Shown here piece after piece: positions 16,746 through 27,400 of a stretch of DNA of 64,000 nucleotides; position 1 is the first letter of the stretch; each line of letters begins with the position of its first letter. Source of the stretch: Tistrella mobilis (GTDB taxonomy: Bacteria > Pseudomonadota > Alphaproteobacteria > Tistrellales > Tistrellaceae); assembly GCF_041468085.1 (NCBI RefSeq), contig NZ_CP121017.1:1901501-1965500 (forward strand). Reading direction: 5' to 3'. The translations under genes were made by a program, and so were the position numbers. The notes beneath the pieces were generated by a model. The model worked only from the letters and a program-made list of their open reading frames with translations, did no database searches and had not been told where the DNA came from.

Positions 16746-16768
16746 GCATCGCGGCCGGGAGAGACGCC

Positions 16769-16972
16769 ATGGTCGAGAAGACATCTGAGGGCGCTGCCGC
16801 GATGGTGAGTGCGCTCTATGGCCCCAGTGTGCGTGCTGCGATCGTCAGCAACGATCTGGAGGTGCTGAACGCAACGCTGGCGGCGGCCGAGGCGCAGAAT
16901 CGCCAGCAGGGCGATATCCGTGCCGCGCTCGCGATGGCCCGCGCCGCCCTTGCCGGGCTGAAGCGGGGCTGA
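16769..16972 (+). CDS. DUF1843-like small protein, candidate RiPP precursor 3
   Basis: The product has 67 residues: a charged N-terminus, then ALYGPSVRAAIVSNDLEVLNATLAAAEAQN, then QGDIRAALAMARAALAGLKRG. The YG-x-x-x-R-x-AI and GDI elements align by eye with the first small protein, so the two are clear paralogues. It follows the second small gene by 23 bases and GGGAG precedes its ATG. The radical SAM gene begins 129 bases downstream. A precursor or partner role in peptide modification is inferred from the family and context. Confidence 0.72.
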   Translation: MVEKTSEGAAAMVSALYGPSVRAAIVSNDLEVLNATLAAAEAQNRQQGDIRAALAMARAALAGLKRG

Positions 16973-17101
16973 GGCCCCGGATCGGCCCGGCCGTTCCCCG
17001 GCCGGCGCGCGCCCCGTCGGCCGGCCGGGGAGCCCATTCGCTCCTTCGCCCCTTCGCGCCCTTCATGATCTTCCGCCCCTTCGTGATCAGAGGTGCCAGC
17101 C

Positions 17102-18634
17102 ATGCCGGACGGCCCGATCCCCGCGGAGATGCCGCGCCCCGACGCGCGCCCGGTTCCGCGTGCCCGCAGCCTTGACGACATCGTCGATCTGGTTCCCGTC
17201 CATGTGGTCTGGGAGATCACGCTGGCCTGCAATCTGAAGTGCCAGCATTGCGGGTCGCGCGCCGGCCATGTCCGCAGCCGCGAGCTTTCCACCGCCGAGT
17301 GCCTGGATCTTGTCGACCAGATGGCCCGGCTGGGCACGCGCGAGGTGACGCTGATCGGCGGCGAGGCCTATCTGCGCCGCGACTGGCTGGAGATCCTGGC
17401 CCGCGTGCGCGCCCATGGCATGCTGTGCCTGATTCAGACCGGCGGCCGCAACCTGACCGACAGGCGGCTGGAGGCGGCGATCGCCGCCGGTATCAACGGC
17501 ATCGGCGTGTCGATCGACGGGCTGGCGCTGCTGCACGACCGGCTGCGCGGCGTGCCGGGATCCTTCGATCAGGCGATGTCGGCGCTGACCCGTGCGAAGG
17601 CGGCCGGGCTCAGCATTTCGGTCAACACCCAGATCGGCGCCGAGACCATGGCCGATCTGCCCGAGCTGATGGACCGGATCATCGCGGCCGGCGCCACCCA
17701 TTGGCAGATCCAGATGACCGTCGCCATGGGCAATGCGGTCGACAACCCCGAGATATTGCTGCAGCCCTATCGGCTGATCGAGCTGATGCCGCTTCTGGCC
17801 CGGCTGTATCGCGAGGGGGCGCGGCGCGGGCTGACCATGGTGGTCGGCAACAATATCGGCTATTTCGGCCCCTATGAATCGCTCTGGCGCGGTTTCGGCA
17901 ACGAAGCAGTGCACTGGACGGGCTGTGCGGCCGGCCAGAACGTGATCGGCATCGAGGCCGATGGCACCATCAAGGGCTGCCCGTCGCTGGCGACGACGGG
18001 CTATGCCGCCGGCAATATCCGCGATCTCACGCTCGACGACATCTGGCGCAATCAGGAGGCCATGGCCTTCGGCCGCACGCGATCGGTGGAAAAGGATCTC
18101 TGGGGCTATTGCCGCAGCTGCTATTACGCCGATGTCTGCCGCGCCGGCTGCACCTGGACCTCGGATTCGCTGCTGGGCCGGCGGGGCAATAACCCCTATT
18201 GCCATTACCGGGTGCGCGATCTGGCGAAGAAGGGCCGCCGCGAACGGGTGGTGAAGATCCGCGAGGCGGGGCCCGAAAGCTTCGCGGTCGGCGAATTCGC
18301 GCTGATCGAAGAGGCGATCCCGCCCGAGGAGCTGGCGGCCCTGCCGCAGGATCACCTGCCGGCCTTCTCTGCCACCGATGGCCGGCCGGTGCATATTGCC
18401 CCCGATGACGTCGGCGATGTCGGCCAGGGGACCCGCGGCCATGGCCGCGTTCCGCCGCATCTGGATCTCTGCCGATCCTGCCACGAATATGTCTGGCCGC
18501 ACGAGACCGACTGCCCGCATTGCGGCGCCGACATTGCCGCCGCGGCCCGCGACTATGCTACCCGTCTGGCCGGGGTGCAGGCCCTGGCGGCCCGGATCCG
18601 CGCCCGGCTGGACGAGGCGGCGCAAGGGGTGTGA
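17102..18634 (+). CDS. Radical SAM/SPASM peptide maturase with C-terminal zinc-ribbon-like tail
   Basis: This 510-residue enzyme has the radical SAM motif at Cys43, Cys47 and Cys50 (CNLKCQHC), which would hold the 4Fe-4S cluster that cleaves S-adenosylmethionine. GGEAYLR follows, in place of the usual GGEP. A SPASM-type Cys set follows: Cys275, Cys293, Cys337, Cys340, Cys346, Cys350 and Cys367, enough for auxiliary iron-sulfur clusters. After a linker, Cys457, Cys460, Cys471 and Cys474 form a paired CxxC zinc-ribbon-like element that is unusual for simple maturases. SPASM enzymes modify ribosomal peptides, and the three small genes upstream are the likely substrates. I chose the ATG at 17102 over a GTG at 17093 because AGAGGT is well placed. 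Confidence 0.85.
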   Translation: MPDGPIPAEMPRPDARPVPRARSLDDIVDLVPVHVVWEITLACNLKCQHCGSRAGHVRSRELSTAECLDLVDQMARLGTREVTLIGGEAYLRRDWLEILARVRAHGMLCLIQTGGRNLTDRRLEAAIAAGINGIGVSIDGLALLHDRLRGVPGSFDQAMSALTRAKAAGLSISVNTQIGAETMADLPELMDRIIAAGATHWQIQMTVAMGNAVDNPEILLQPYRLIELMPLLARLYREGARRGLTMVVGNNIGYFGPYESLWRGFGNEAVHWTGCAAGQNVIGIEADGTIKGCPSLATTGYAAGNIRDLTLDDIWRNQEAMAFGRTRSVEKDLWGYCRSCYYADVCRAGCTWTSDSLLGRRGNNPYCHYRVRDLAKKGRRERVVKIREAGPESFAVGEFALIEEAIPPEELAALPQDHLPAFSATDGRPVHIAPDDVGDVGQGTRGHGRVPPHLDLCRSCHEYVWPHETDCPHCGADIAAAARDYATRLAGVQALAARIRARLDEAAQGV

Positions 18635-18655
18635 AGGCCCCGGCCGCCCTGACCA

Positions 18656-18886
18656 TCAGCGTGGTGCGAGCCCCTGAGACCCGGACGGTCCCCCACCCGG
18701 CTGCTGCCGGTTCTGGTCCCGGCACGGCCCCTGGCGGCAATTCTGCTCCTGGTGTGGAGGCTGGCCGGGACCGTCATGGCCGTGATGATGCGGCGCACAG
18801 GCGGCGAGGCCGAGCAGAGCCAGCATGAGCAGGGCCAGTGCCAGAATGGGCAGGGTGGGAAGGGTGAGGCGTGCGATCCTGGCCAT
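18656..18886 (-). CDS. Small His-rich lipoprotein
   Basis: The 76-residue product has a convincing lipoprotein signal: a short basic start, a long Leu/Ala core and LAAC at about residue 30. Directly after the lipid-attachment Cys comes APHHHGHD, then a Gln/Arg/Pro-rich tail with two further Cys residues. It would be anchored in a membrane facing the periplasm, and the His cluster suggests metal binding. It is convergent with the radical SAM gene and divergent from the zinc receptor gene. No strong ribosome-binding site is seen, so the call rests on the signal peptide and context. Confidence 0.5.
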   Translation of the reverse strand: MARIARLTLPTLPILALALLMLALLGLAACAPHHHGHDGPGQPPHQEQNCRQGPCRDQNRQQPGGGPSGSQGLAPR

Positions 18887-19101
18887 GGCTTGTCATCGGC
18901 TGTCATTGGAGAGAATGACAAAGTATCGGCAGAAGATGTGCCGGATGAAGTTAAATGACCGTAAAATGAAAAATGCCTGATTCACGCCGGGCGGGCGGCG
19001 GCTCCGTTGCGCCGGCCCGGCCATCCTGCCGCCGGAGGCGGAGCAGGGTATGGGGCGGGACAGATCGGGCTTGCATTCAGGGACGCGTCTTCGTAGAAAA
19101 A

Positions 19102-19118
19102 GATACGTTATAACATTC
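19102..19118. promoter_or_regulatory. Probable Zur box before the zinc receptor
   Basis: GATACGTTATAACATTC is centred on the palindrome GTTATAAC. This resembles Zur operators, which are AT-rich palindromes of the TGTTATA..TATAACA type. It ends 24 bases before the receptor start codon. Confidence 0.6.
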
Positions 19119-19142
19119 TAATAAACGTCAAACGGGGTTGTC

Positions 19143-21350
19143 ATGATCGAAACCGCGCGCCGGACGGTGCTGCTCTGCACCACCGCCCTGGGGTCGCTCT
19201 TCGGTGCGGTCACCGCAGCCGGGGCCGAAGAGGCCACGGTGCTGCCGAACCTGGTGGTGGGGGCAGCCAGCCCCATTTCCCGCGAGGGCACACCCGATGA
19301 CGGCCTGCCGGGGCTGTCGCCGGTGACCACCGGCGGCTTCATCGCCACCACCATCGTCGATCGCGACCAGCTGGACCTGTCCCGCGGCCAGACGCTGGGC
19401 GATGTGCTGGACGGCGAGCCGGGCCTTACCACCAGCGGCTTCGCCCCCGGTGCCAGCCGGCCGGTGATCCGCGGCCTGGACAACGAGCGGGTGCGGATCC
19501 AGGAAAACGGCATCGGCGCCCATGACGTCTCTGCCCTGGGTGAAGACCACGGCGTGCCGATCGATCCGATGTCGGCCGAACGGGTGGAGGTGATCCGCGG
19601 GCCCGGCACGCTGCGCTGGGGCTCGACCGCCATCGGCGGTGTCGTCGACGTGTCGAACGACCGCATCCCGGTCGACATCGCCCCCGGCATCACCCGCGGC
19701 CGCATCCAGGCCGGCGCCGGATCGATCGGCGGCGGGGTCGATGGCGGGGCATCGGTGACCACCCGCAGCGGATCGGTGGCGCTGCATGCCGATGCCTTCG
19801 CACGCAAATCCAACGATTACGACACCCCCGACGGCGCCCAGCCCAATAGCGGAGTGGAAGCCGATGGCCAGTCGATCGGGGCCACGGTGTTTTTCGAGCA
19901 GGGCCATATCGGCACCTCGCTGACCCGCTATGGCAGCGTCTACGAAATTCCGGGCGGCGAGGAGGCCGAGCTTCAGACCCGGATCGACATGGAGCAGATC
20001 AAGTGGCGGGCGCTGGGCGAATACCGGCCCGCAACCGGCTTTCTGAAGGCGGTGCGCGGCCAGGTTGGCCTGTCGCGCTATGATCATGACGAGATCGCCC
20101 TGCCGCATGAGCACGAGCATGACGATGATCATGACCATGACCATGACGACGATCACGACCATGATCACGATCACGATCACGACCATGAGGAGGCCGAGGG
20201 CCTGGGCGTCCATGGCAGCTATGCCAGCCGCGACCAGGAAGCGCGGATCGAGGCCGAGCATGTGCAGATCGATACCGGCCTCGGCGCCTTGAACGGTGCT
20301 TTCGGCCTGCAGCTCAACCATCAGAAGCTCTCCACCACCGGCGAGGCGGGGGAGCTGCTGCTGCCGGCCGAGACCACGGCGGTGGCGGGCTTCGTGTTCG
20401 AAGAACTGCAGCTGGATGGCGGGCTGAGGCTTCAGGCCGCCGGCCGCCTGGAACAGGTGCGGGTCAAGGGCACCGGCGCCGATTTCCCGGCCGATCTGCT
20501 GCCCGGCGCCGACGAGCCGGCCCTGCGCGATCATGATCTCGACTTCCTGGCCGGCAGTGCCAGCCTGGGCGCGTTGCAGGAGCTGGGCGGCGGCATCGTC
20601 GCGCGGGCGACGGCGCAATATGTCGAACGGGCACCGACGGCGACCGAGCTGTTCTCCAAGGGCTCGCATCATGCCTCGGGCACCTTCGAGATCGGCGACC
20701 CCAATCTCGACAAGGAGCGGGCGACCACCTTCGAGATCGGCATCGGCCGGGCGACCGGCGGGGCCCGCTTCGATGCCTCGGCCTTCTATACCCGCTTCGA
20801 CGGCTTCATCTACAAGCGGTTGACGGGGGTGACCTGCGACGAGGATTTCGCCTCCTGCGGGGGCAGCGATGGCGAATTCGACCAGGTGGCCTATGACCAG
20901 CGCGACGCCGTGTTCTATGGCGCCGAGCTGAAGGGGCAGCTGGACGTGGCGCCGCTGGCCGGCGGCATGCTGGGCCTGGACGGTCGTTTCGACAGTGTGC
21001 GCGCCGAATTCAGCGGCGGCGACAACGTGCCGCGCCTGCCGCCCGAGCGCCTGGGTGCCGGCATCTGGTGGGCCGATGATGCCTGGTGGGCGCGGGTGGG
21101 CGTGCTGCACGCCTTCGATCAGACCCGCACCGGGCTCAACGAGACCGAAACCGACGGCTATGACCTGGTCGATGCCGAGATCACCTGGACCACCGCCTTC
21201 ACCAGCGGCGGCGTGCCGACCTTCGTCACCTTCGGGGTGAAGGGCACCAACCTGCTGGACGAGGACATCCGCAACGCGGTGTCGTTCAAGAAGGACGAGG
21301 TCCTGGCCCCGGGCCGCGCCGTGCGGGCCTTTGCGACGCTGCGCTTCTGA
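19143..21350 (+). CDS. ZnuD-like TonB-dependent zinc receptor
   Basis: The 735-residue product has a signal peptide (cleavage near VTAAGAEE) and a plug domain with GDVLDGEPGLTTSGF, SRPVIRGLDNERVRI and VEVIRGPGTLRWGS. A barrel follows that ends in Phe. Around residues 322-350 is a run of alternating His and Asp, which would form an extracellular metal-binding loop. Two Cys residues near 565-573 may make a disulfide in another loop. These features match ZnuD, which takes up zinc across the outer membrane and is repressed by Zur. The Zur-like box just upstream agrees. A haem role has been reported for some relatives, but FRAP/NPDL haem motifs are not evident here. Confidence 0.85.
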   Translation: MIETARRTVLLCTTALGSLFGAVTAAGAEEATVLPNLVVGAASPISREGTPDDGLPGLSPVTTGGFIATTIVDRDQLDLSRGQTLGDVLDGEPGLTTSGFAPGASRPVIRGLDNERVRIQENGIGAHDVSALGEDHGVPIDPMSAERVEVIRGPGTLRWGSTAIGGVVDVSNDRIPVDIAPGITRGRIQAGAGSIGGGVDGGASVTTRSGSVALHADAFARKSNDYDTPDGAQPNSGVEADGQSIGATVFFEQGHIGTSLTRYGSVYEIPGGEEAELQTRIDMEQIKWRALGEYRPATGFLKAVRGQVGLSRYDHDEIALPHEHEHDDDHDHDHDDDHDHDHDHDHDHEEAEGLGVHGSYASRDQEARIEAEHVQIDTGLGALNGAFGLQLNHQKLSTTGEAGELLLPAETTAVAGFVFEELQLDGGLRLQAAGRLEQVRVKGTGADFPADLLPGADEPALRDHDLDFLAGSASLGALQELGGGIVARATAQYVERAPTATELFSKGSHHASGTFEIGDPNLDKERATTFEIGIGRATGGARFDASAFYTRFDGFIYKRLTGVTCDEDFASCGGSDGEFDQVAYDQRDAVFYGAELKGQLDVAPLAGGMLGLDGRFDSVRAEFSGGDNVPRLPPERLGAGIWWADDAWWARVGVLHAFDQTRTGLNETETDGYDLVDAEITWTTAFTSGGVPTFVTFGVKGTNLLDEDIRNAVSFKKDEVLAPGRAVRAFATLRF

Positions 21351-21371
21351 ACCCGGCTCGACATCCGGACG

Positions 21372-21417
21372 ACAAGACAAAAGCGGCGGAGGGTAACCTC
21401 CGCCGCCATTGTCTTGT
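21372..21417. terminator. Bidirectional hairpin terminator between convergent genes
   Basis: A long inverted repeat has outer arms ACAAGACAA and TTGTCTTGT and an inner GC stem GCGGCGGAGG/CCTCCGCCGC around a GTAA loop. It lies between the zinc receptor and the convergent RTX gene and could stop transcription from both sides. Confidence 0.85.
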
Positions 21418-21432
21418 GAGGCTGTCTGATGG

Positions 21433-24400
21433 TCAGAGCAGGAAGGCGTCGGCGGTGAAATCGGCCACGGGCAGGGCGACTTCGATGATGAAGTTGCTGA
21501 CACCGTCGCCGTCGCTGTCGATTGCGACCGCGGTGTAACCGGCATTGGCCGAGGCCGCGATGCGCACCTCGCCGGCCGTCCCGCTATAGGCGGCGGTGCC
21601 GATATAGGTCAGCCCTTCGCGCACCGTGGTCGACGGATCGATATCGAGGGTGGAGAGATCGATCCGGTCGCCGGCCGCGATATCGAGATCCATGATCCGA
21701 TCACGAGTGGTGGTGCCGATGCTGCTGTCCGACAGCGCCTGGAACACGAACCGGTCGGCACCATCGCCGCCGGTCATGATGTCGCGGCCGGTATTGCCGA
21801 TCAGCACGTCGTCACCGGCGCCGCCCAGCAGGGTATCGTTGCCGCTGCCACCGTCGATCACGTCATCGCCGTCCCGCCCTTCGATCTGATTGGCGGCGGT
21901 GCTGCCGGTGAGGGCGTCGCCGGCACTGCCGCCGATCAGATTTTCGATCGAAATCAGCGTGTCGCCATCGGAGTTATAGCCACCGATGGTGATGGTGAGG
22001 GCGGTGGTGAAGTCGTCATAGCTGGCGGTGTCGATGCCAGCGCCGCCGTCGAGGGTGTCGGCGCCGCCGCGGCCGTTGAGGAGGTCGTTGCCGTCGTGAC
22101 CGAGGAGAATATTAGTTTCAGCATCGCCGAGTAGCGTGTCAGCTACACGAGAGCCCTGGAGATTTTCAATCGAGATCAATGTGTCGCCATCACCTGTGGT
22201 GCTGGCGGCGAGATCAGCTATAAGGGCCAAGAACGAATCTCCAGACCACAGGGTGTCATTTCCATCGCCACCATCGACGATGTCAATGCCTAGATGGCCG
22301 CTAACCGCGTCATCACCATCGCCAGCCTTAATGATGTCATTGCCCTCCCAGCCATTAAGAACATCGTTGCCGCTGCTTCCCTTCAGATGATCGCTCGCCT
22401 GGCTTCCGACGACAGTATCGACATCAAAATATCGATCACCCTCAGCGTAGCCACCGGACCCTGTTCCGGCGTCGAGATCAATATAAATCCCGATACTGGT
22501 ATGATTATACCCGACCACATCCCGATCTGCGCCACCATAGAAGATGTCGATGCCGGAGCCAGCGGCCAAGCGGTCAATGCCAGCGCCACCGTAAAAGATT
22601 ATGCCTTGATCCGAGGCGTTTACCTGATCGGCAAAATTGCCGCCAATGTACTGTTCTATGCCGGAGACCCGATCGATATCGACACTTGTGTATTCGCCGG
22701 TCCATCCGGTGCCGTAACCCACGGTTCCGTTCACCATGTCGAACCAGGTATTGGTCACCGCATCGGCATAATTCAGCGTATCAAACCCATCCCCACCATC
22801 AATGATATCAGCACCATCACTCCGGAAGATGACGTCGTCCCCAGCCCCACCGTCGATGACATTCGCCCCATCGTCACCGGTCAGGCTGTCGTCAAACGCC
22901 GACCCGACGACATTCTCCACCGACACCAGCGTGTCCGCCCCTTCACCGGTGGCGGTGCCTGCCCCCAGATCCACGGTGACGCCCGCCGCCGCGGCGGCAT
23001 AGCTGACGGTGTCGGTGCCGTCGCCGCCGTCGAGGTCGTCGTCGCCCAGCCCGCCCTGCAACTCGTCATCCCCGGCGCCGCCGGTGATGTCGTCGCCGCC
23101 GGCGCCGCCGATCAGCAGGTTGTTTCCGGCATCGCCGATGATCGTGTCGTTGCCGCTGCCGCCGATGACGCCTTCGATCGAGATCAGCACGTCGCTGCCG
23201 CTGCTGGTGCCTTGGGCGAGATCGAAGGTGGCGTTGGTGGTGGTGATGCTCCAGTCGCCGATGTCGAAGCCGTCGCCGCCATCCATGTGGTCGGCGCCGG
23301 CCCCGCCGGCCAGAACGTCGTCGCCCGCGCCGCCGCTGAGCGTGTCGGCGCCGTCGCCACCTTCCAGGCGGTTGTTCTGGTCGTCGCCGGTGAGGGTGTC
23401 GTCGCCCTGGCCGCCGATGAGATTTTCGATGCCGCTCAACACGTCGTTCTGACTGTTCTCACCGGTGGCGAGATTGGCGGTGATGTCGCTGCCCCAGGTG
23501 CCGGCATAGCTGGCGGTGTCGATCCCGGCGCCGCCGGTCAGGATGTCGGCGCCGTTGCCGCCGCGGAGCAGGTCGTCGCCGTCACCGCCGATCAGCGTGT
23601 CGTTGCCGTCGCCGCCGGCCAGCACGTCGTCGCCGGCGCCGCCGTCGAGCGTGTTGGTGAACTGGTCGCCGCTCAAGGTGTCGTCGAAGGCGGAGCCGGT
23701 GAGGTTCTCGATCGAGATCAGCGTGTCGCCCTCGGAATTCTCCCCGCCGATATCGATGGTGACGCCGATCGCGCTGTCGGCATAGCTGGCGGTATCACTG
23801 CCGGCCCCGCCATCCAGCGTGTCGGCGCCGCCGCGGCCGTTGAGGAGGTCGTTGCCGGCGTTACCGGTGAGGATGTTGACCCCGGCGTCTCCGAGGAGCG
23901 TATCTGCGTGGCCTGAGCCACGGAGATTCTCGATCGAGATCAATGTGTCGCCTTCATTTGTAGTACCGGCTGTGAGGTCCGCAATCACGGCGACAGGCGT
24001 ATCTCCAAACCAGACGCTATCATTGCCGATGCCACCATCGATGATATCGATGCCCAGATAGCCGTTCACCAAATCGTCGCCATCTCCGGCCTCGATGACG
24101 TCATCACCCTCCCATCCGTTGAGGACATCGTTACCGCCACTGCCCTTCAGATGATCGCCCGCCTGGCTTCCGATGGCGGTATCAACGTCAAAGTACCGGT
24201 CGCCCTCCGCATAGCCGCCGGAGCCAGTCCCGGCGCCGAGGTCAATATAAATTCCAATACTACTGTGATCATATCGGACGACATCCCGGTCGGCGCCACC
24301 ATAGAAAATGTCAATACCGGAACCACCAACCAAATAGTCAACGCCGGAGCCGCCATAGAATATAATGCCTTGATCCGAGGCGTTAACCTGATCGGCAAAA

Positions 24401-27400
24401 TTGCCGCCAATGTACTGTTCTATGCCGGAGACCTGATCGATATCGACACTTGTGTATTCGCCGGTCCATCCGGTGCCGTAACCCACGGTTCCGTTCACCA
24501 TGTCGAACCAGGTATAGGTCGCCGCATCTGCATAGTTCAGCGTGTCGAACCCATCCCCACCATCAATGACGTCGGCACCATCGCTGCGGAAGATGGTGTC
24601 GTCACCCGCACCGCCGTCGAGGATATTAACGCCATCGCTGCCGGCGAGCGTGTCGTTGAAGGCCGAGCCGGTGACGTCCTCGATCGAGATCAGCGTATCG
24701 ATGCCCTCACCGGAGGCTTCACCCTCCTGCAGGTTCACGGTCACGGCGGCGGCGGCGGCGGCATAGCTGACGGTGTCGGTGCCGTCGCCGCCGTCGAGGA
24801 TATCGTCGCCCGCGCCGCCCGCAAGCACGTCATTGCCGGCCCCGCCGGTCAGACTGTTTGCCTGGGCATCGCCGGCCAGCGTGTCGTCGAAATCGGTGCC
24901 GATCAGGTTTTCGATCGAGGTCAGCGTATCCTGTTCGGTGTCGATGGTTGCGGTGCCGGTGGTGAGGTCGGCGACCACGGCGGCTGCGGCGCCGGCATAG
25001 CTGGCGGTGTCGATGCCGTCGCCGCCGTCGAGCGCGTCGTTGCCGGTGCCGCCGGCCAGGCTGTCGTCGCCCAGGCCGCCAGCGAGGCTGTTGTCGCCGG
25101 CATCGCCGGTCAGGATGTCGTTGCCGCTGCCGCCGATCAGGTTCTCGATCGAGGTCAGGGTATCGCCGACGCTGTTGGTGCCGCCCAGCGTGACGGTAAG
25201 GTCGGTGGTGAAGGCCTGGTAGCTGACGGTGTCGGTGCCGGTGTGGCCGTCGATGAGACTGCCGCCGGCGCCGCTGACGATGATGTCGTCACCCTGGCCG
25301 CCGATCGCGTTCTCGATATCGATCAGCTGGTCGCCCTCGCTGCTGCTGCCCGCGGCCAGGTCGATGGTGAGACCGGTGGTCTGTTCGATATAGCTGGCGG
25401 TGTCGCTGCCGGCGCCGCCTTCCAGGCGGTCGGCGCCGTTGCCGCCGCGCAGCAGGTCGTCTCCGGCGCCGCCGCGCAGGATGTCGTCACCATCGGCGCC
25501 GGCCAGACGGTCGTCGCCGTCGCCGCCCTCGAAGATGTTGGCGATGCTGGTGCCGTTCAGCACGTCGTCGCCACTGCCGCCGATCAGACCTTCGATCGAG
25601 GAGAAGCGGTCTTCATTGCCTTCCGTGGCACCGAGATTGACCGTGATTCCTGCGGTGCGATCCTCGTAGCTCGCATAATCGAAGCCGTCACCGCCGATCA
25701 GAACATCTTCCCCCAGACCGCCGATCAACCGGTCGTCGCCGCTGCTGCCGCTCAGGCGGTTCTCGCCGTCGGTGCCGATGATCACGTCGTCGAAGGCCGT
25801 GCCGGTGGCGTTCTCGATCGAGATCAGCTGGTCCTGATCCGAGGTGGTGCCGCCGGCCAGGTTGATGGTCATGAAGCTCTGTGCATCGGTCGCCATGAAG
25901 GTGTCGATGCCGTCGCCACCGTCGATCCGGTCGGCGCCCGCGCCGCCATAGAGGGTGTCGTCGCCGAGCCCGCCCCGAAGATCGTCCTCGCCGTCGTAGC
26001 CGGCCAGAAGGTTGGCCGCGTCATCACCGATGATGACGTCGTCGAAGCTGCTGCCGTAGACGTTCTCGATCGAGCTGTAGCTGTCGCCGGTCGCCGTGCC
26101 GGCGGTGCCGCTGCCCGTGGCCAGATCGACCGCGATGCCGGTGGCGGTGTCGCGGTAATAGACCCCGTCGATGCCCGCGCCGCCGATGAAGGTCTCGCTG
26201 CCGGCGGCATCGATCAGCAGGTCGTCACCATCGCCGCCGTCGAGCCGGGCGCCGTCGATGGCCAGGATGACGTCGTTCTGCGCGCTGCCGATCACCGCCT
26301 CGACATTGGAGAGCTGATCAATCGGCGCGCCGGCGGTGAAGCCGGCGAAATTGCCGGCACCGGCCTGGCCGGTGGTGAGGTCGATGCGCATATCGGCCGA
26401 GGCGGCGGCATAGCTGACCGTGTCGAAGCCTGCACCGCCGTCGATGACATTGACGCCGGCCGTGCCGCTGAGCGTGTCGTCGAAGGCCGAGCCGGTGACG
26501 TTTTCGATCGAGATCAGCGTGTCGGCGCCGTCGCCGGAGGCTTCGCCCGCCTCCAGATCCACGGTCACGACGCCCGCGGCATCGGCATAGCTGACGGTGT
26601 CGGTGCCGGCGCCGCCGTCGAGGATGTTGTCGCCGGCGGTGCCGCCGAGCGTGTCGTCGAAGGCCGAGCCGGTGGCGTTTTCGATGGCGATCAGCGTGTC
26701 GGTGCCGTCGCCGGTTGCCGTGCCCGCGGCCAGGCTGACCGAGACAGCCGCGGCAGCGGCTGCATAGCTGACGGTGTCGCTGCCGTCGCCGCCATCCAGG
26801 GTGTTGGCGCCCGCGTCGCCGGCAAGCGTATCGTCGAAGGCGGAACCGATGAGGTTCTCGATCCCGGTCAGGCTGTCGGTGCCGTCGGCACCGGTGACGC
26901 TCCCCGTGCCGAGATCCGCCATGACGGCGCCGGTCGCGCCAGCGTAGCTGACGGTGTCGCTGCCGTCGCCGCCGTCGAGCACGTTGTTCCCGGCATCGCC
27001 GCTGAGCATGTCGTCGAAGGCCGAGCCGATGACGTTTTCGATCGCGATCAGCGTATCGGTGCCGTCGCCGGTTGCCGTCCCCGCGGCCAGATCGACCGTC
27101 ACCGCAGCGGCCGCGGCGGCATAGCTGACCGTGTCGAGGCCCTGGCCGCCGTCGAGGATGTTGTCGCCGGCCGTCCCGCCGAGCGTGTCGTCGAAGGCGG
27201 AGCCGGTGACGTTTTCGATCGAGGTCAGCATGTCGGCGCCGTCGCCGGTTGCGGTCCCGGCGGCCAGATCGACCGTCACCGCGGTGGCGGCTGCGGCGTA
27301 GCTGACGGTGTCAGTGCCGTCGCCGCCGTCGAGCCGGTTCGCACCGCCATCGCCGGCCAGAAGGTCGTCGAAATCGGAGCCGATGACGTTTTCGATCGCG

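Noticed and set aside
18553..18921. Minus-strand frame of 122 codons overlapping the radical SAM end
   Set aside because: It is in a different frame from the small lipoprotein at 18656-18886, which has a proper signal peptide; the longer frame has no features.
20107..20190. His/Asp codon run in the zinc receptor as a possible frameshift or sequencing artefact
   Set aside because: The frame continues cleanly on both sides, and such loops are a known feature of ZnuD-type receptors. A similar run occurs independently in the CobW gene.
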